A stretch of DNA of 64,000 bases from Proteiniclasticum aestuarii (GTDB taxonomy: Bacteria; Bacillota; Clostridia; Clostridiales; Clostridiaceae): NCBI RefSeq assembly GCF_017368455.1, contig NZ_JAFNJU010000003.1, positions 1 to 64,000 on the forward strand, read 5' to 3'. Positions 8,375-16,781 of this stretch are shown here, piece after piece. Numbering within the stretch: position 1 is the first letter of the stretch; the number at the start of each line of letters is the position of its first letter. The notes beneath the pieces are model-generated. The model was not told where the DNA came from. It saw only the letters and a list, made by a program, of their open reading frames with translations, and ran no database searches. A program made the translations under genes and the position numbers.

Positions 8375-8496
8375 CGCTATACTCATGGAGAGATGGTCGA
8401 GTTGGTTTAAGGCACCGGTCTTGAAAACCGGCGTACCTTTACGGGTACCGAGGGTTCGAATCCCTCTCTCTCCGCCATCAGTATAGCGGCTTTTTT
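8375..8496 (+). terminator. Inverted repeat enclosing tRNA-Ser, with T run
   Basis: CGCTATACT at 8375-8383 and AGTATAGCG at 8480-8488 are exact complements, each 2-3 nt from the tRNA ends, followed by GCTTTTTTATT. The flanks can pair to extend the acceptor stem, and the T run after the right arm would make it a terminator whose loop is the tRNA itself. Confidence 0.65.
8387..8477 (+). tRNA. tRNA-Ser (TGA)
   Basis: A 91-nt tRNA with acceptor GGAGAGA/TCTCTCC, anticodon loop CTTGAAA giving TGA, a long variable arm (CGTACCTTTACGGGTACCG) typical of serine tRNAs, T-loop TTCGAAT and encoded GCCA end. Confidence 0.97.
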
Positions 8497-8598
8497 ATTC
8501 AGGAACATTCTGATCTGAAATGATGAAGAAGTTTTTCACAAGGAAAAGCGGCTTCTTTTTTTATGTCGTTTTTTATGGATGTTAAATTATCCAACAGA

Positions 8599-8628
8599 TT
8601 GATTTTGTGCCCCGAAACCAACTATAAT
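8599..8628 (+). promoter_or_regulatory. Putative promoter of lytST
   Basis: TTGATT (8599-8604) and TATAAT (8623-8628) with 18-bp spacing lie 32 nt before the lytS start codon. Confidence 0.6.
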
Positions 8629-8660
8629 GAGATGAAAATGTGTTAAAGGCAGGTATTGCA

Positions 8661-10362
8661 ATGGATATCGAAATCATACGAAGTGTTATTCTCAATATAG
8701 GACTTCTGGTCATCATCGCCGTGATGCTGTCCCGTTTCAGGATGATCAGGCGGTTCATCACGGGTGAAAGGAAATCCTTCGGCGAGCAGATTTTTCTGAT
8801 TCTCCTCTTCGGCATCATCGGAATCATCTCCACCCTGACCGGATATGAGGTCCATGGGGCCATAGCCAATACGAGAGTGATCAGCGTCATCGCCGGGGGA
8901 ATCATCGGGAGGTCCCGTGGTGGGCATCGGTGCGGCGGTCATTGCAGGTCTGCACCGATACTTCATCGATGTCAATGGCATCACGGCTCTTGCCTGCGCC
9001 ATTTCGACCATGGTGGAGGGAGGGCTCTCCGCTCTGGCCTATACCCGCATCAAGGAAAACAAATACAAGGAATCGGAAGTGTTTCTGCTCACCTTCGTGG
9101 CTGAAATACTGCAGATGGTCATCATTCTTCTGATTGCAAGGCCCTTCAGCGAAGCCTTCAGCCTTGTCAGCGCCATCGCTTTTCCCATGATTATGTTCAA
9201 CAGCATCGGCATGGTGTTCTTCATCCAGATCTTCAAGAATATCTTCATCGAGCAGGCCTATGAGATCGGAAAGAATACCACCATGACCTTTGAAATCACG
9301 AGAAAATGTCTGCCTGTTTTAAGCAGGGGTTCCTATGAGAAGGAAAGCCTGGATAGGATCAGTGAAATCATCCTTTCCCATTCAGGGTATCCTGGCGTCG
9401 CCTTCACAAACAGCCAGGAAGTGATCAGCGCCTCCGGTAAGGTATCCAGAAAGGATCATCATGAAATCATGAGTATAGCTGCAGTCATCATGGAGCGGAA
9501 AGCCGTGGTGTCCACGGATGAAGCGAACCATGAGCATCTGAACCCGTCGATGGTGAAAAACAGAGTGGCCATCGGAGCACCGATCTACAGAAATGATGAG
9601 ATCATCGGTACGCTGATCCTTTTCACCAACAAGTACCAGTTCACCTATCAGTCCGTCAGCGAGTTTGTGGAGGGACTTACGCAGTTCTTTTCGGTTCAGT
9701 TCGGACTGGCGGAAATGGTGAAGCAGAAAGAGATTCTAAGAAAAGTCGAATATCGTGCGCTGCAGTCACAGATCAATCCGCACTTCATCTTCAACTCCCT
9801 GAACACCATCAGCGCCTTCTGCAGGGAAAAGCCCGACAAGGCAAGAGAGCTGCTCATTGCCCTTGCCAGATATTTCAGAAACTCCATCAAAACCAAGGAC
9901 AGCTGCGTGAGCATCTATGAGGAAATGGAATATGTGGAAGCCTACATGCAGCTGGAAAAGGCCAGATTCGATGAAAGACTGGATCTCCATATGCATGTGG
10001 AGGAGGATCTCAACTGTCAGCTGCCCTGCCTGATTCTTCAGCCCATCGTGGAGAATGCCATCATCCACGGCGCCATGAAGCGAAAAGAAGGAAAAGTCAG
10101 TGTGGATGTGGCTTCCCAGGGGGAAGATGTGATCATCACAGTGAAGGATAACGGACATGGCATTTCATCTGAAATCGTGGACAGTCTCAATGATGAGAAT
10201 CCTTCCAGCAGATACATCGGACTGAGTAATGTGAACAGACGGCTGAAATATATGTTCGGAGCGGGGCACGGACTGAAGATCAGCACAGGCGGAGACGGCA
10301 CGACCATAGTTATCAGGGCACCGAAATCAGAGAGGCTACTGGACCAGGCTGCCGGAGAATAA
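8661..10362 (+). pseudogene. lytS: LytS-type sensor histidine kinase, interrupted by a frameshift
   Basis: Two overlapping frames together encode one LytS/BtsS-like kinase. The first frame (from ATG 8661, after AGGCAGGT) gives the first transmembrane helices up to VIAGGIIG; the second gives PVVGIGAAVIAGLHRYF, the rest of the 5TM-5TMR_LYT sensor, a GAF-like domain, the His_kinase core (QSQINPHFIFNSLN, containing the phospho-histidine) and an HATPase domain (VENAIIHG, DNGHGIS). The frames join if one base near 8910 (the A after ATCGGG) is removed. This is either a real +1 mutation or a sequence error. GGGAGGT at 8907-8913 with GTG at 8920 could restart translation, yielding a kinase lacking the first helices. 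Confidence 0.82.
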
Positions 10363-10386
10363 CACATCATGACGGAGGTACAGAAC

Positions 10387-11109
10387 ATGAGAATTGCAAT
10401 CATCGATGATGAAAAACCGGCCAGAGGAGAACTGGAATATCTGCTCCGAATGGTGGAGAAGGATGCGGAGTTCACCCAGATCAGCAGTGGGGAAGATGCG
10501 CTGGAGCGTTTTTCAAAAGAACAGTTCGATCTTCTATTCATTGACATCAATCTGGGTGACATCAGCGGGACAACCCTCGCATCCACTCTGCGCAGACTGA
10601 TGCCGGAGGCGGAGATCGTATTTGCCACCGCCTACAACACCTATGCGGAAAAAGCCTTCGAGGTGGAGGCGCTGTATTATCTTCTGAAACCCTACTCTGA
10701 AGACAAAGTGAAGCAGATGATGGAAAGGTATCATGAGAAGAAAAGAGCCGAGCTTCCGGAACCGAGACAGACTGGTATTGCAAAGATCCCGTTGACGGTT
10801 GAAAAGAAGACCATCATGGTCTGTCTGAAAGACGTGGTGTATATCGAGTCTCAGAACCGCGTCTGCGTCATTCATACAAAGAATGAGATCTACACGGATC
10901 ACAACACCTTGAACTATTATGAGGAAAGACTCCAGAGCAAAGGCTTTTTCAGGATCCAGAAAAGCTACATCGTGAATCTGGACTACATCACCGAAATTTC
11001 TCCCTGGTTCAACGGCACATACTCCGTTAGGCTCAAGGGCTTCAAAGATGTGGTTCTTCCCGTGAGCAGAAAGACCATCCGGCAGTTGAGAGAACTTATC
11101 TGCATTTGA
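10387..11109 (+). CDS. lytT: LytTR-family response regulator
   Basis: The 240-residue protein has a receiver domain (residues 1-115: IIDDEKPARGE, phospho-acceptor Asp in LFIDINLGDISG, conserved Lys in LLKPYS) and a C-terminal LytTR DNA-binding domain (about 140-240, with VVYIESQNRVCVIHT and GFFRIQKSYIVNL). I start at ATG 10387 because GGAGG lies 7 nt upstream; an earlier ATG at 10369 lacks a ribosome site. It follows lytS by 24 nt and precedes a CstA transporter, which by analogy with BtsR/BtsT and LytT is its likely target. Confidence 0.93.
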   Translation: MRIAIIDDEKPARGELEYLLRMVEKDAEFTQISSGEDALERFSKEQFDLLFIDINLGDISGTTLASTLRRLMPEAEIVFATAYNTYAEKAFEVEALYYLLKPYSEDKVKQMMERYHEKKRAELPEPRQTGIAKIPLTVEKKTIMVCLKDVVYIESQNRVCVIHTKNEIYTDHNTLNYYEERLQSKGFFRIQKSYIVNLDYITEISPWFNGTYSVRLKGFKDVVLPVSRKTIRQLRELICI

Positions 11110-11128
11110 AGCGGAGAATAAAGCATTT

Positions 11129-11175
11129 CACCCTGTATTCGTGATAACCTTTACACGAAGCGGGGTTTCTTTTTC
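11129..11175 (+). terminator. Terminator after lytT
   Basis: An imperfect hairpin (ACCC..TTCGTG with CACGAA..GGGGT) followed by TTTCTTTTTC separates lytT from the cstA gene, which would then have its own promoter. I found no clear sigma-A promoter or LytTR repeat in 11176-11283. Confidence 0.6.
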
Positions 11176-11283
11176 GCTTCTGTGATACCATGAATCTGAA
11201 ATTATTAATAATTTAACAGAGAGTTCAAGTCCTGATATTTTCTGTTGTGTGTGAATCATTATTTATGAAAAGGGGATGTATCA

Positions 11284-12708
11284 ATGGTATCATTTTTAAT
11301 CTGTCTTGCAGTCCTCATCGGAGGATACTTCATCTACGGCAAGTACACGGAGAAGAACTTCGGACCCGACGAGAGAGTCACGCCTGCTGTTTCCATGGCA
11401 GACGGTTCTGACTATGTCGTCATGCCTGTCTGGAGAGTTTTTCTTATTCAGCTTCTGAACATTGCAGGATTGGGTCCGATTTTCGGAGCCCTTGCAGGAG
11501 CGCTCTGGGGACCATCCGTATTTCTATGGATCACCTTCGGTACGATCTTCGCTGGTGCGGTCCATGATTATCTGTCAGGCATGATCTCCATGCGTCATGG
11601 CGGAAAGACCATCGGTGAAATCGTGGGCATCTATCTGGGACCTACCATGAAGCAGATCATGAGAGTATTCTCCGTGGTACTTCTGGTTCTGGTTGGTGTC
11701 GCCTTCTCCACAGGACCTGCGGCGCTTCTTGCCATGCTGACACCGGATACGCTGACCAAGTCCTTCTGGCTGGTTGTGATCATCGTTTATTACTTCATTG
11801 CCACCTTTGTTCCGGTGGATAAGATCATCGGTAAAGTCTATCCCATCTTCGGACTGAGCCTGATCTTCATGGCTCTTGGCGTTGCAGGCGGAATCATCCT
11901 GCAGGGATATACCATTCCTGAGATCACTCTTTCCAACCTGCATCCCAAGAACACGCCGATCTGGCCGATGATGTTCGTTTCTGTGGCCTGCGGAGCCATT
12001 TCAGGATTTCATGCCACCCAGTCTCCCATCATGGCCAGATGCATGAATTCCGAAAAAGACGGAAGAAAGATCTTCTACGGAGCCATGGTTGCGGAAGGCG
12101 TCATCGCCCTGATCTGGGCAGCCGCCGGTGTTGCATTCTATGAATCCACAGGAGGACTTCTGGCAGCAATGACTGAGCTTGGTGGTCAGGGACCCGTAGT
12201 CTATGACATCACCTCCAAGCTTCTTGGACCCGTGGGATCCGTCTTTGCTATGATTGGTGTCATCGCCTGTCCGATCTCGTCAGGAGACACCGCATTCAGA
12301 AGCGCAAGACTGGTTGTGGCGGACTGGTTCAACGTGGACCAGAAGGATGCGAAGAAGAGACTGTTTCTTACACTGCCTATTCTCGGAGTAGGTGCAGTGC
12401 TCACTCAGATGGACGTACAGATGATCTGGAGATATTTCTCCTGGAGCAATCAGACCCTGGCTATGATGGCTTTGTGGGCTGGAGCGGTCTATCTGTTCAG
12501 AAACAAGAAGAATTCCTGGACAGCTTCCATTCCGGCGACCTTCATGTCTGGTGTAAGTATGACTTACATTCTCATGGCACCGGAAGGATTCAAGCTGAGC
12601 ATGACCATCGCTTATCCAGTAGGAATCCTCTTCGCTCTTCTCTGTTTCGGTTTGTTCGCACGAATCACTTTCATCAAGGAGAAGCAGGAAGGCAAGATGG
12701 CTGCCTGA
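11284..12708 (+). CDS. cstA: CstA-family transporter (probable pyruvate/peptide uptake)
   Basis: The 474-residue, highly hydrophobic protein has about 12-13 membrane segments and the CstA signatures AGLGPIFGALAGALWGP (near 61-77), GAVHDYLSGMISMRHGG (near 92-108), SGFHATQSPIMARCM (near 240-254) and SGDTAFRSARLVVAD (near 336-350). E. coli CstA and BtsT, which are longer, import pyruvate, and BtsT is controlled by the LytS/LytT-like BtsSR pair. The adjacent lytST supports the same role here. An AAAAGGGG ribosome site precedes the ATG. Substrate is inferred from family and context. Confidence 0.88.
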   Translation: MVSFLICLAVLIGGYFIYGKYTEKNFGPDERVTPAVSMADGSDYVVMPVWRVFLIQLLNIAGLGPIFGALAGALWGPSVFLWITFGTIFAGAVHDYLSGMISMRHGGKTIGEIVGIYLGPTMKQIMRVFSVVLLVLVGVAFSTGPAALLAMLTPDTLTKSFWLVVIIVYYFIATFVPVDKIIGKVYPIFGLSLIFMALGVAGGIILQGYTIPEITLSNLHPKNTPIWPMMFVSVACGAISGFHATQSPIMARCMNSEKDGRKIFYGAMVAEGVIALIWAAAGVAFYESTGGLLAAMTELGGQGPVVYDITSKLLGPVGSVFAMIGVIACPISSGDTAFRSARLVVADWFNVDQKDAKKRLFLTLPILGVGAVLTQMDVQMIWRYFSWSNQTLAMMALWAGAVYLFRNKKNSWTASIPATFMSGVSMTYILMAPEGFKLSMTIAYPVGILFALLCFGLFARITFIKEKQEGKMAA

Positions 12709-12743
12709 TTCCATCATTACATAGACAGTAAATAGACATTCAG

Positions 12744-12789
12744 AAACCCGAAGGATGAATTTTCAGGAATTCATTCTCCGGGTTTTCTT
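12744..12789. terminator. Bidirectional terminator between cstA and adhE
   Basis: AAACCCG..GATGAATT pairs with AATTCATTCTCCGGGTTT, followed by TTCTTC on the plus strand. It sits in the gap between the convergent cstA and adhE genes. Confidence 0.75.
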
Positions 12790-12798
12790 CATTTCTTC

Positions 12799-15387
12799 TT
12801 ATTTTCCGTAGTAGGCGTTGAGATACATTTCCTTGATTTCACGGATCAGAGGATATCTTGGGTTTGCCCCTGTGCACTGGTCGTCGAAGGCCTGAGAGGA
12901 CATGTCATCCAGAGAGCTCAGGAATTTCTTTTCGGATACGCCCAGTTCCTGTATGGTGGATGGGATATCCAGTTTCTTCTTCAGTTCATCCAGGGCATCA
13001 ATGAGAAGCTCGATTTTTTCTTCGTCGGTATTTCCGCCAAGTCCGAGATAGTCCGCGATTCTTGCATATCGGAAGGTGATGTTCGGGTACTTGTACTGGG
13101 GGAATGCCGCCATCTTCACTGGGCTTTCCTCCGCATTGAAACGGACCACTTCATCAATGAGCATGGCATTGGCAAGCCCGTGGGATACATGATGGAAGGC
13201 ACCAAGCTTATGGGCCATGGAGTGGCAGACACCCAGGAAAGCATTGGCGAAGGCCATACCTGCCATGGTGGATGCATGCGCCATCTTCTCTCTGGCTTTT
13301 TCATTGGTTTCTCCTTCCGTGTAGCAGAGCGGAAGGTACTTGAAGATGAGACGGATGGCTTCCAGAGCCAGACCGTTGGTGTATTCCGAAGCCAGAACAG
13401 AAACATAGGCTTCCATGGCGTGGACCAGAGCATCGAATCCTGATGCTGCGGTGAGGCCTTTGGGAATCTTCATCATCAGTTCCGTGTCGATGATGGCCAT
13501 ATCCGGTGTCAGCTCATAGTCTGCCAGGGGATATTTGACGCCGGTCTTCTCGTCGGTGATGACGGCGAAAGGTGTCACTTCAGAACCTGTTCCTGACGTG
13601 GTGGGCACAGCGATGAAGGTGGCTTTCTCTCCAAGCTTCGGGAAGGGATAGATTCTCTTTCTGATATCCATGAAGCGCATGGCCAGGTCTTCGAAACGGA
13701 CTTCCGGATGCTCGTACAGGGTCCACATGATTTTCGCCGCATCCATGGGGGAGCCGCCACCCAGAGCGATGATCACATCAGGGTTGTAGCTCTGCATCTC
13801 CTCCGCTCCTTTCTTCGCTGTGGCCAGAGTCGGATCCGGTTCCACATCGGTGAAGATGCGAAAGTCGATGTCCTGCTCTTCCAGTACACGGATCATCTGA
13901 TTGCAGTAGCCCAGATCATAGAGCACTTTATCGGTGACGATGTAGGCTTTCTTTTTCTTCAGGTCTTTCAGCTCTTTCAGAGCGATTTCAAGTGCACCGT
14001 ATTTGAAGTAGATCTTTTCTGGAACCCTGAACCAAAGCATGTTCTCTCTCCTCTCTGCTACCGTCTTGATGTTCAGAAGGTGCTTCACACCCACATTCTC
14101 ACTGACTGAGTTTCCGCCCCAGCTTCCGCAGCCCAGGGTAAGAGAAGGTGCCAGTCTGAAATTGTAGATGTCTCCGATGGCGCCTTGGGAAGAAGGCATG
14201 TTGATGATGGTTCGTCCTGTCTTCATGCGGTTTCCGAAAGCTTCCATACGATCTTTGGAGCGGAGCTGGTCGGTATAGAGAACGGACGTATGTCCGAAGC
14301 CGCCAAGCTTCACCAGTGCATCGGCTTTCTCCAGGGCGTCCGGAAAATCAGAAGCTATGTACATGCCGAGAATGGGCGATAGCTTCTCGTGGGCGAAGGG
14401 CTCTTCCTCTGTGATGCTTTCCACTTCTCCGATGAGCACCTTGCTGTTTTCTGGAATCTCTAGGCCTGCAAGGGAAGCGATGGTGAAAGCGCTCTGACCT
14501 ACGATGTCCGCGTTGATGGTTCCGTTTTTCAGAATGATCTTTCGAATAGTCTCGGTTTCCTCCTGAGACAGAAGGTAGGCTCCTCTTTCCGAGAGCTCTT
14601 TCTTCACGGCTTCATAAACCTCATCCACCACGATGATGGACTGCTCTGAAGCGCAGATGACACCATTGTCAAAGGTCTTGGAAAGAAGAATGGAGCTCAC
14701 GGCCATCTTGATATGGGCGGTCTCATCGATGATGGCCGGCGTATTTCCCGCTCCGACACCAATGGCTGGTTTCCCGGAGGAGTAGGCGGCTTTCACCATA
14801 CCGGGGCCACCGGTGGCAAGGATGATGTCGGAAGAGGACATGACCTTCTGGGTCATCTCCAGGGATGGCTTATCGATCCATCGGATGATGCCTTCTGGTG
14901 CACCTGCCTTCACAGCGGCATCCAGTATGACTTTCGCTGCGGCGATGGTGGATTTCTTTGCTCGGGGATGTGGAGAAAAGATGATGGCATTTCTTGTCTT
15001 TAAGGCGAGAAGCGCTTTGAAGATGGTGGTGGAGGTGGGGTTTGTGGTTGGAATCACCGCCGCCACTACACCGATGGGCTCGGCGATCTTGACCAGACCA
15101 AAGGAATCATCTCTTTCTATGACACCGCAGGTCTTATCGTTTCTGTACTGATTGTAGATGTATTCAGAGGCGAAGTGGTTCTTGATGACCTTGTCTTCTA
15201 CAATGCCCATGCCTGTTTCTTCAACAGCCATTCTGGCTAGGGGAATTCTATGGTTGTTTGCAGCCAGTGCTGCCTGTCTGAAGATTTCATCCACCTGCTG
15301 CTGGGAGAAAGCGGCGAATTTCTGCTGCTGCGCTCTGAGGTCCTCCATGGAAATTTCCAGTTCCTCTACTGTGGTGATCGGATTCAT
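12799..15387 (-). CDS. adhE: Bifunctional acetaldehyde-CoA/alcohol dehydrogenase
   Basis: AdhE reduces acetyl-CoA to acetaldehyde and then ethanol, reoxidising two NADH during fermentation. The 862-residue protein has an N-terminal aldehyde dehydrogenase half (about 1-440; active-site Cys in NGVICASEQS) and a C-terminal iron alcohol dehydrogenase half (about 455-862; GGGSPMDAAK NAD-binding, metal ligands in GFDALVHAMEAY and GVCHSMAHKLG). I start at the ATG at 15387, which begins MNPITTVEEL and follows AAAGGATG; the frame stays open 26 codons further. Rex-like operators upstream suggest NADH-responsive control. Length is that of full AdhE. Confidence 0.96.
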   Translation of the reverse strand: MNPITTVEELEISMEDLRAQQQKFAAFSQQQVDEIFRQAALAANNHRIPLARMAVEETGMGIVEDKVIKNHFASEYIYNQYRNDKTCGVIERDDSFGLVKIAEPIGVVAAVIPTTNPTSTTIFKALLALKTRNAIIFSPHPRAKKSTIAAAKVILDAAVKAGAPEGIIRWIDKPSLEMTQKVMSSSDIILATGGPGMVKAAYSSGKPAIGVGAGNTPAIIDETAHIKMAVSSILLSKTFDNGVICASEQSIIVVDEVYEAVKKELSERGAYLLSQEETETIRKIILKNGTINADIVGQSAFTIASLAGLEIPENSKVLIGEVESITEEEPFAHEKLSPILGMYIASDFPDALEKADALVKLGGFGHTSVLYTDQLRSKDRMEAFGNRMKTGRTIINMPSSQGAIGDIYNFRLAPSLTLGCGSWGGNSVSENVGVKHLLNIKTVAERRENMLWFRVPEKIYFKYGALEIALKELKDLKKKKAYIVTDKVLYDLGYCNQMIRVLEEQDIDFRIFTDVEPDPTLATAKKGAEEMQSYNPDVIIALGGGSPMDAAKIMWTLYEHPEVRFEDLAMRFMDIRKRIYPFPKLGEKATFIAVPTTSGTGSEVTPFAVITDEKTGVKYPLADYELTPDMAIIDTELMMKIPKGLTAASGFDALVHAMEAYVSVLASEYTNGLALEAIRLIFKYLPLCYTEGETNEKAREKMAHASTMAGMAFANAFLGVCHSMAHKLGAFHHVSHGLANAMLIDEVVRFNAEESPVKMAAFPQYKYPNITFRYARIADYLGLGGNTDEEKIELLIDALDELKKKLDIPSTIQELGVSEKKFLSSLDDMSSQAFDDQCTGANPRYPLIREIKEMYLNAYYGK

Positions 15388-15401
15388 TTTCAACACATCC
15401 T

Positions 15402-15419
15402 TTGTTAATTTATTGACAA
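15402..15419. promoter_or_regulatory. Rex-like operator 1 upstream of adhE
   Basis: TTGTTAATTTATTGACAA matches the clostridial Rex consensus TTGTTAANNNNTTAACAA at all but one base. It lies 15 nt before the adhE start codon. Rex is an NADH-sensing repressor that controls adhE in Clostridia. Confidence 0.75.
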
Positions 15420-15469
15420 TAAAAGCATAGCATCGGAAAAATGAAGAGTCAATGGAATCTCTCAAAATA

Positions 15470-15487
15470 TTGTTATAAAAATAACAT
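15470..15487. promoter_or_regulatory. Rex-like operator 2 upstream of adhE
   Basis: TTGTTATAAAAATAACAT is an 18-bp dyad of the Rex type (TTGTTAT / ATAACAT), 68 bp from the first site centre to centre. Confidence 0.6.
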
Positions 15488-15626
15488 AATTATGATAAAT
15501 GCAGAATAAAACGGTTTCAAATTTTAAAAATCAATAAATTGAATGAAAAATACAGTGAACTTGAAATCGTGAAATCTTCTTTGCATCTAGAAAAATGGAG
15601 AAAATCTACCTGAAAAATCATAAATA

Positions 15627-15644
15627 ATGTTAATTAAATAACAA
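15627..15644. promoter_or_regulatory. Rex-like operator 3 upstream of adhE
   Basis: ATGTTAATTAAATAACAA is a third 18-bp Rex-type dyad, 157 bp from the second. The surrounding sequence is very AT-rich, so a chance match is more likely than for site 1. Confidence 0.5.
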
Positions 15645-15932
15645 TATAGAGTCAAATGACAGTTTCAAAATAATAGCCGTGTATGCTGATAATCTGATAA
15701 CTTCATGATGCGATGAGGAACATGGATGGAGTGATGATGGAGCTTCTTCCGTGGGCGTGGGATACGGGATTTCGCCTGTATGGAGCTAAATATAGAGAGA
15801 AACCGGTGAAAAGAGTCTGAACAGAGTATTATTTTTTCGTGATGCTCTTGTCTTCATGGGATGACCTCTATATACTTTCCTATCGTGCAAAGAATTGTAC
15901 GGTAAAAAATGCATATCTGGAGGAATTTAAAC
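15645..15932. other. Divergent gap with a locally GC-rich, possibly structured segment
   Basis: No gene is evident. Unlike the AT-rich flanks, 15710-15815 is GC-richer and can fold: ATACGGG pairs with CCTGTAT around ATTTCG (15761-15781), and ATGGAGCT occurs twice. It lies upstream of the first ThiM-like gene. I looked for a TPP riboswitch and did not find its CTGAGA or GATCTGGATAATGCC-like elements. Confidence 0.35.
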
Positions 15933-16772
15933 ATGAAGCATATAGATCAGATCATTACACTGATGGACAAAGCCAAAAAGGAGAATCCGCTGGTGGATTT
16001 TCTTATCAACTATGTCACCGCCAATGAACTCACCAGCATCACATCCTATTTCGGAGGAACACCTGTGATGACCGATGACCCCATTGATGCGGCTGAAGTG
16101 GTGGAGTTTGCCAAGGTCGATGCCCTGGTGTTCAACATCGGAACCGTGACCAACAAGCAGGTGAACGCCATGATTGAAGCAGGAAAGAAGGCTACGGAAC
16201 TGGGAGTACCCATCATTCTTGATCCGGTGGCTGCAGGAGCGACACCTTTCAGGTCCGCTTCCATCAGAAGAATGCTGGAGGAGCTGAAGATTTCGGTCAT
16301 CAAGGGAAACCTGGCAGAAGTCAAGGCATGCCTTGGGGTGGAAACCACATCCAAGGGCGTGGATTCCAATGAGGATGAATCGGAAGCGGAGAAGTATGTG
16401 GTGGCTCTGGCAAGAAAGTACAACTGCGTAGTAGCCATGACGGGGATTGAAGATGTGATCAGTGATGGAAATCGTGTAGCACGCATCAGAAACGGATCGG
16501 AAAACCTGCCTAAGGTCATCGGTACCGGATGCACCATCGGCGCTCTGGTGGGCACCTTCAGCGGTGTCACAGAGGATTATTTCTACAGTGCCATGACAGG
16601 CGTCATCATCATGGGTATTGCAGGAGAAATTGCCGATACCATGAGAGAAAAGGGAGACGGATATTACACCTACAAGCATCATCTGCTGGATACCCTTTCC
16701 ATTCTGACCAATGAACAGGTAAGAGAAAGAGCGGATATCGTGGATGTGGCCTATGAGGAACTGGCTGTTTAG
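15933..16772 (+). CDS. thiM: ThiM-like hydroxyethylthiazole kinase, copy 1
   Basis: ThiM phosphorylates hydroxyethylthiazole for thiamine salvage. This 279-residue protein has the ribokinase-like ThiM fold, with VIKGNLAEVKACLG near 122-135, VVAMTGIEDVISDG near 166-179, and the catalytic motif GTGC ending at Cys200, the residue that acts as base in ThiM. The N-terminal substrate loop (FLINYVTANELTS) departs from the usual CITN motif. I start at ATG 15933, 11 nt after GGAGGA; an upstream in-frame ATG at 15909 lacks a ribosome site. It is followed 9 nt later by a second paralogue. Confidence 0.88.
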   Translation: MKHIDQIITLMDKAKKENPLVDFLINYVTANELTSITSYFGGTPVMTDDPIDAAEVVEFAKVDALVFNIGTVTNKQVNAMIEAGKKATELGVPIILDPVAAGATPFRSASIRRMLEELKISVIKGNLAEVKACLGVETTSKGVDSNEDESEAEKYVVALARKYNCVVAMTGIEDVISDGNRVARIRNGSENLPKVIGTGCTIGALVGTFSGVTEDYFYSAMTGVIIMGIAGEIADTMREKGDGYYTYKHHLLDTLSILTNEQVRERADIVDVAYEELAV

Positions 16773-16781
16773 GAGGATGAA

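Noticed and set aside
8520..8575. Terminator-like AAGAAG/CTTCTT pair with T run after tRNA-Ser
   Set aside because: Only a 6-bp stem with a 20-nt loop; the enclosing repeat at 8375-8488 with its T run explains termination better.
8640..9104. Short separate membrane protein at the start of lytS
   Set aside because: After residue about 90 this frame turns into Arg/His-rich sequence, while the other frame continues the LytS sensor domain exactly, so it is a frameshifted part of lytS.
15645..15932. TPP riboswitch upstream of the ThiM-like genes
   Set aside because: The conserved CTGAGA and the ACCTGATCTGGATAATGCC-like strand are both absent on either strand.
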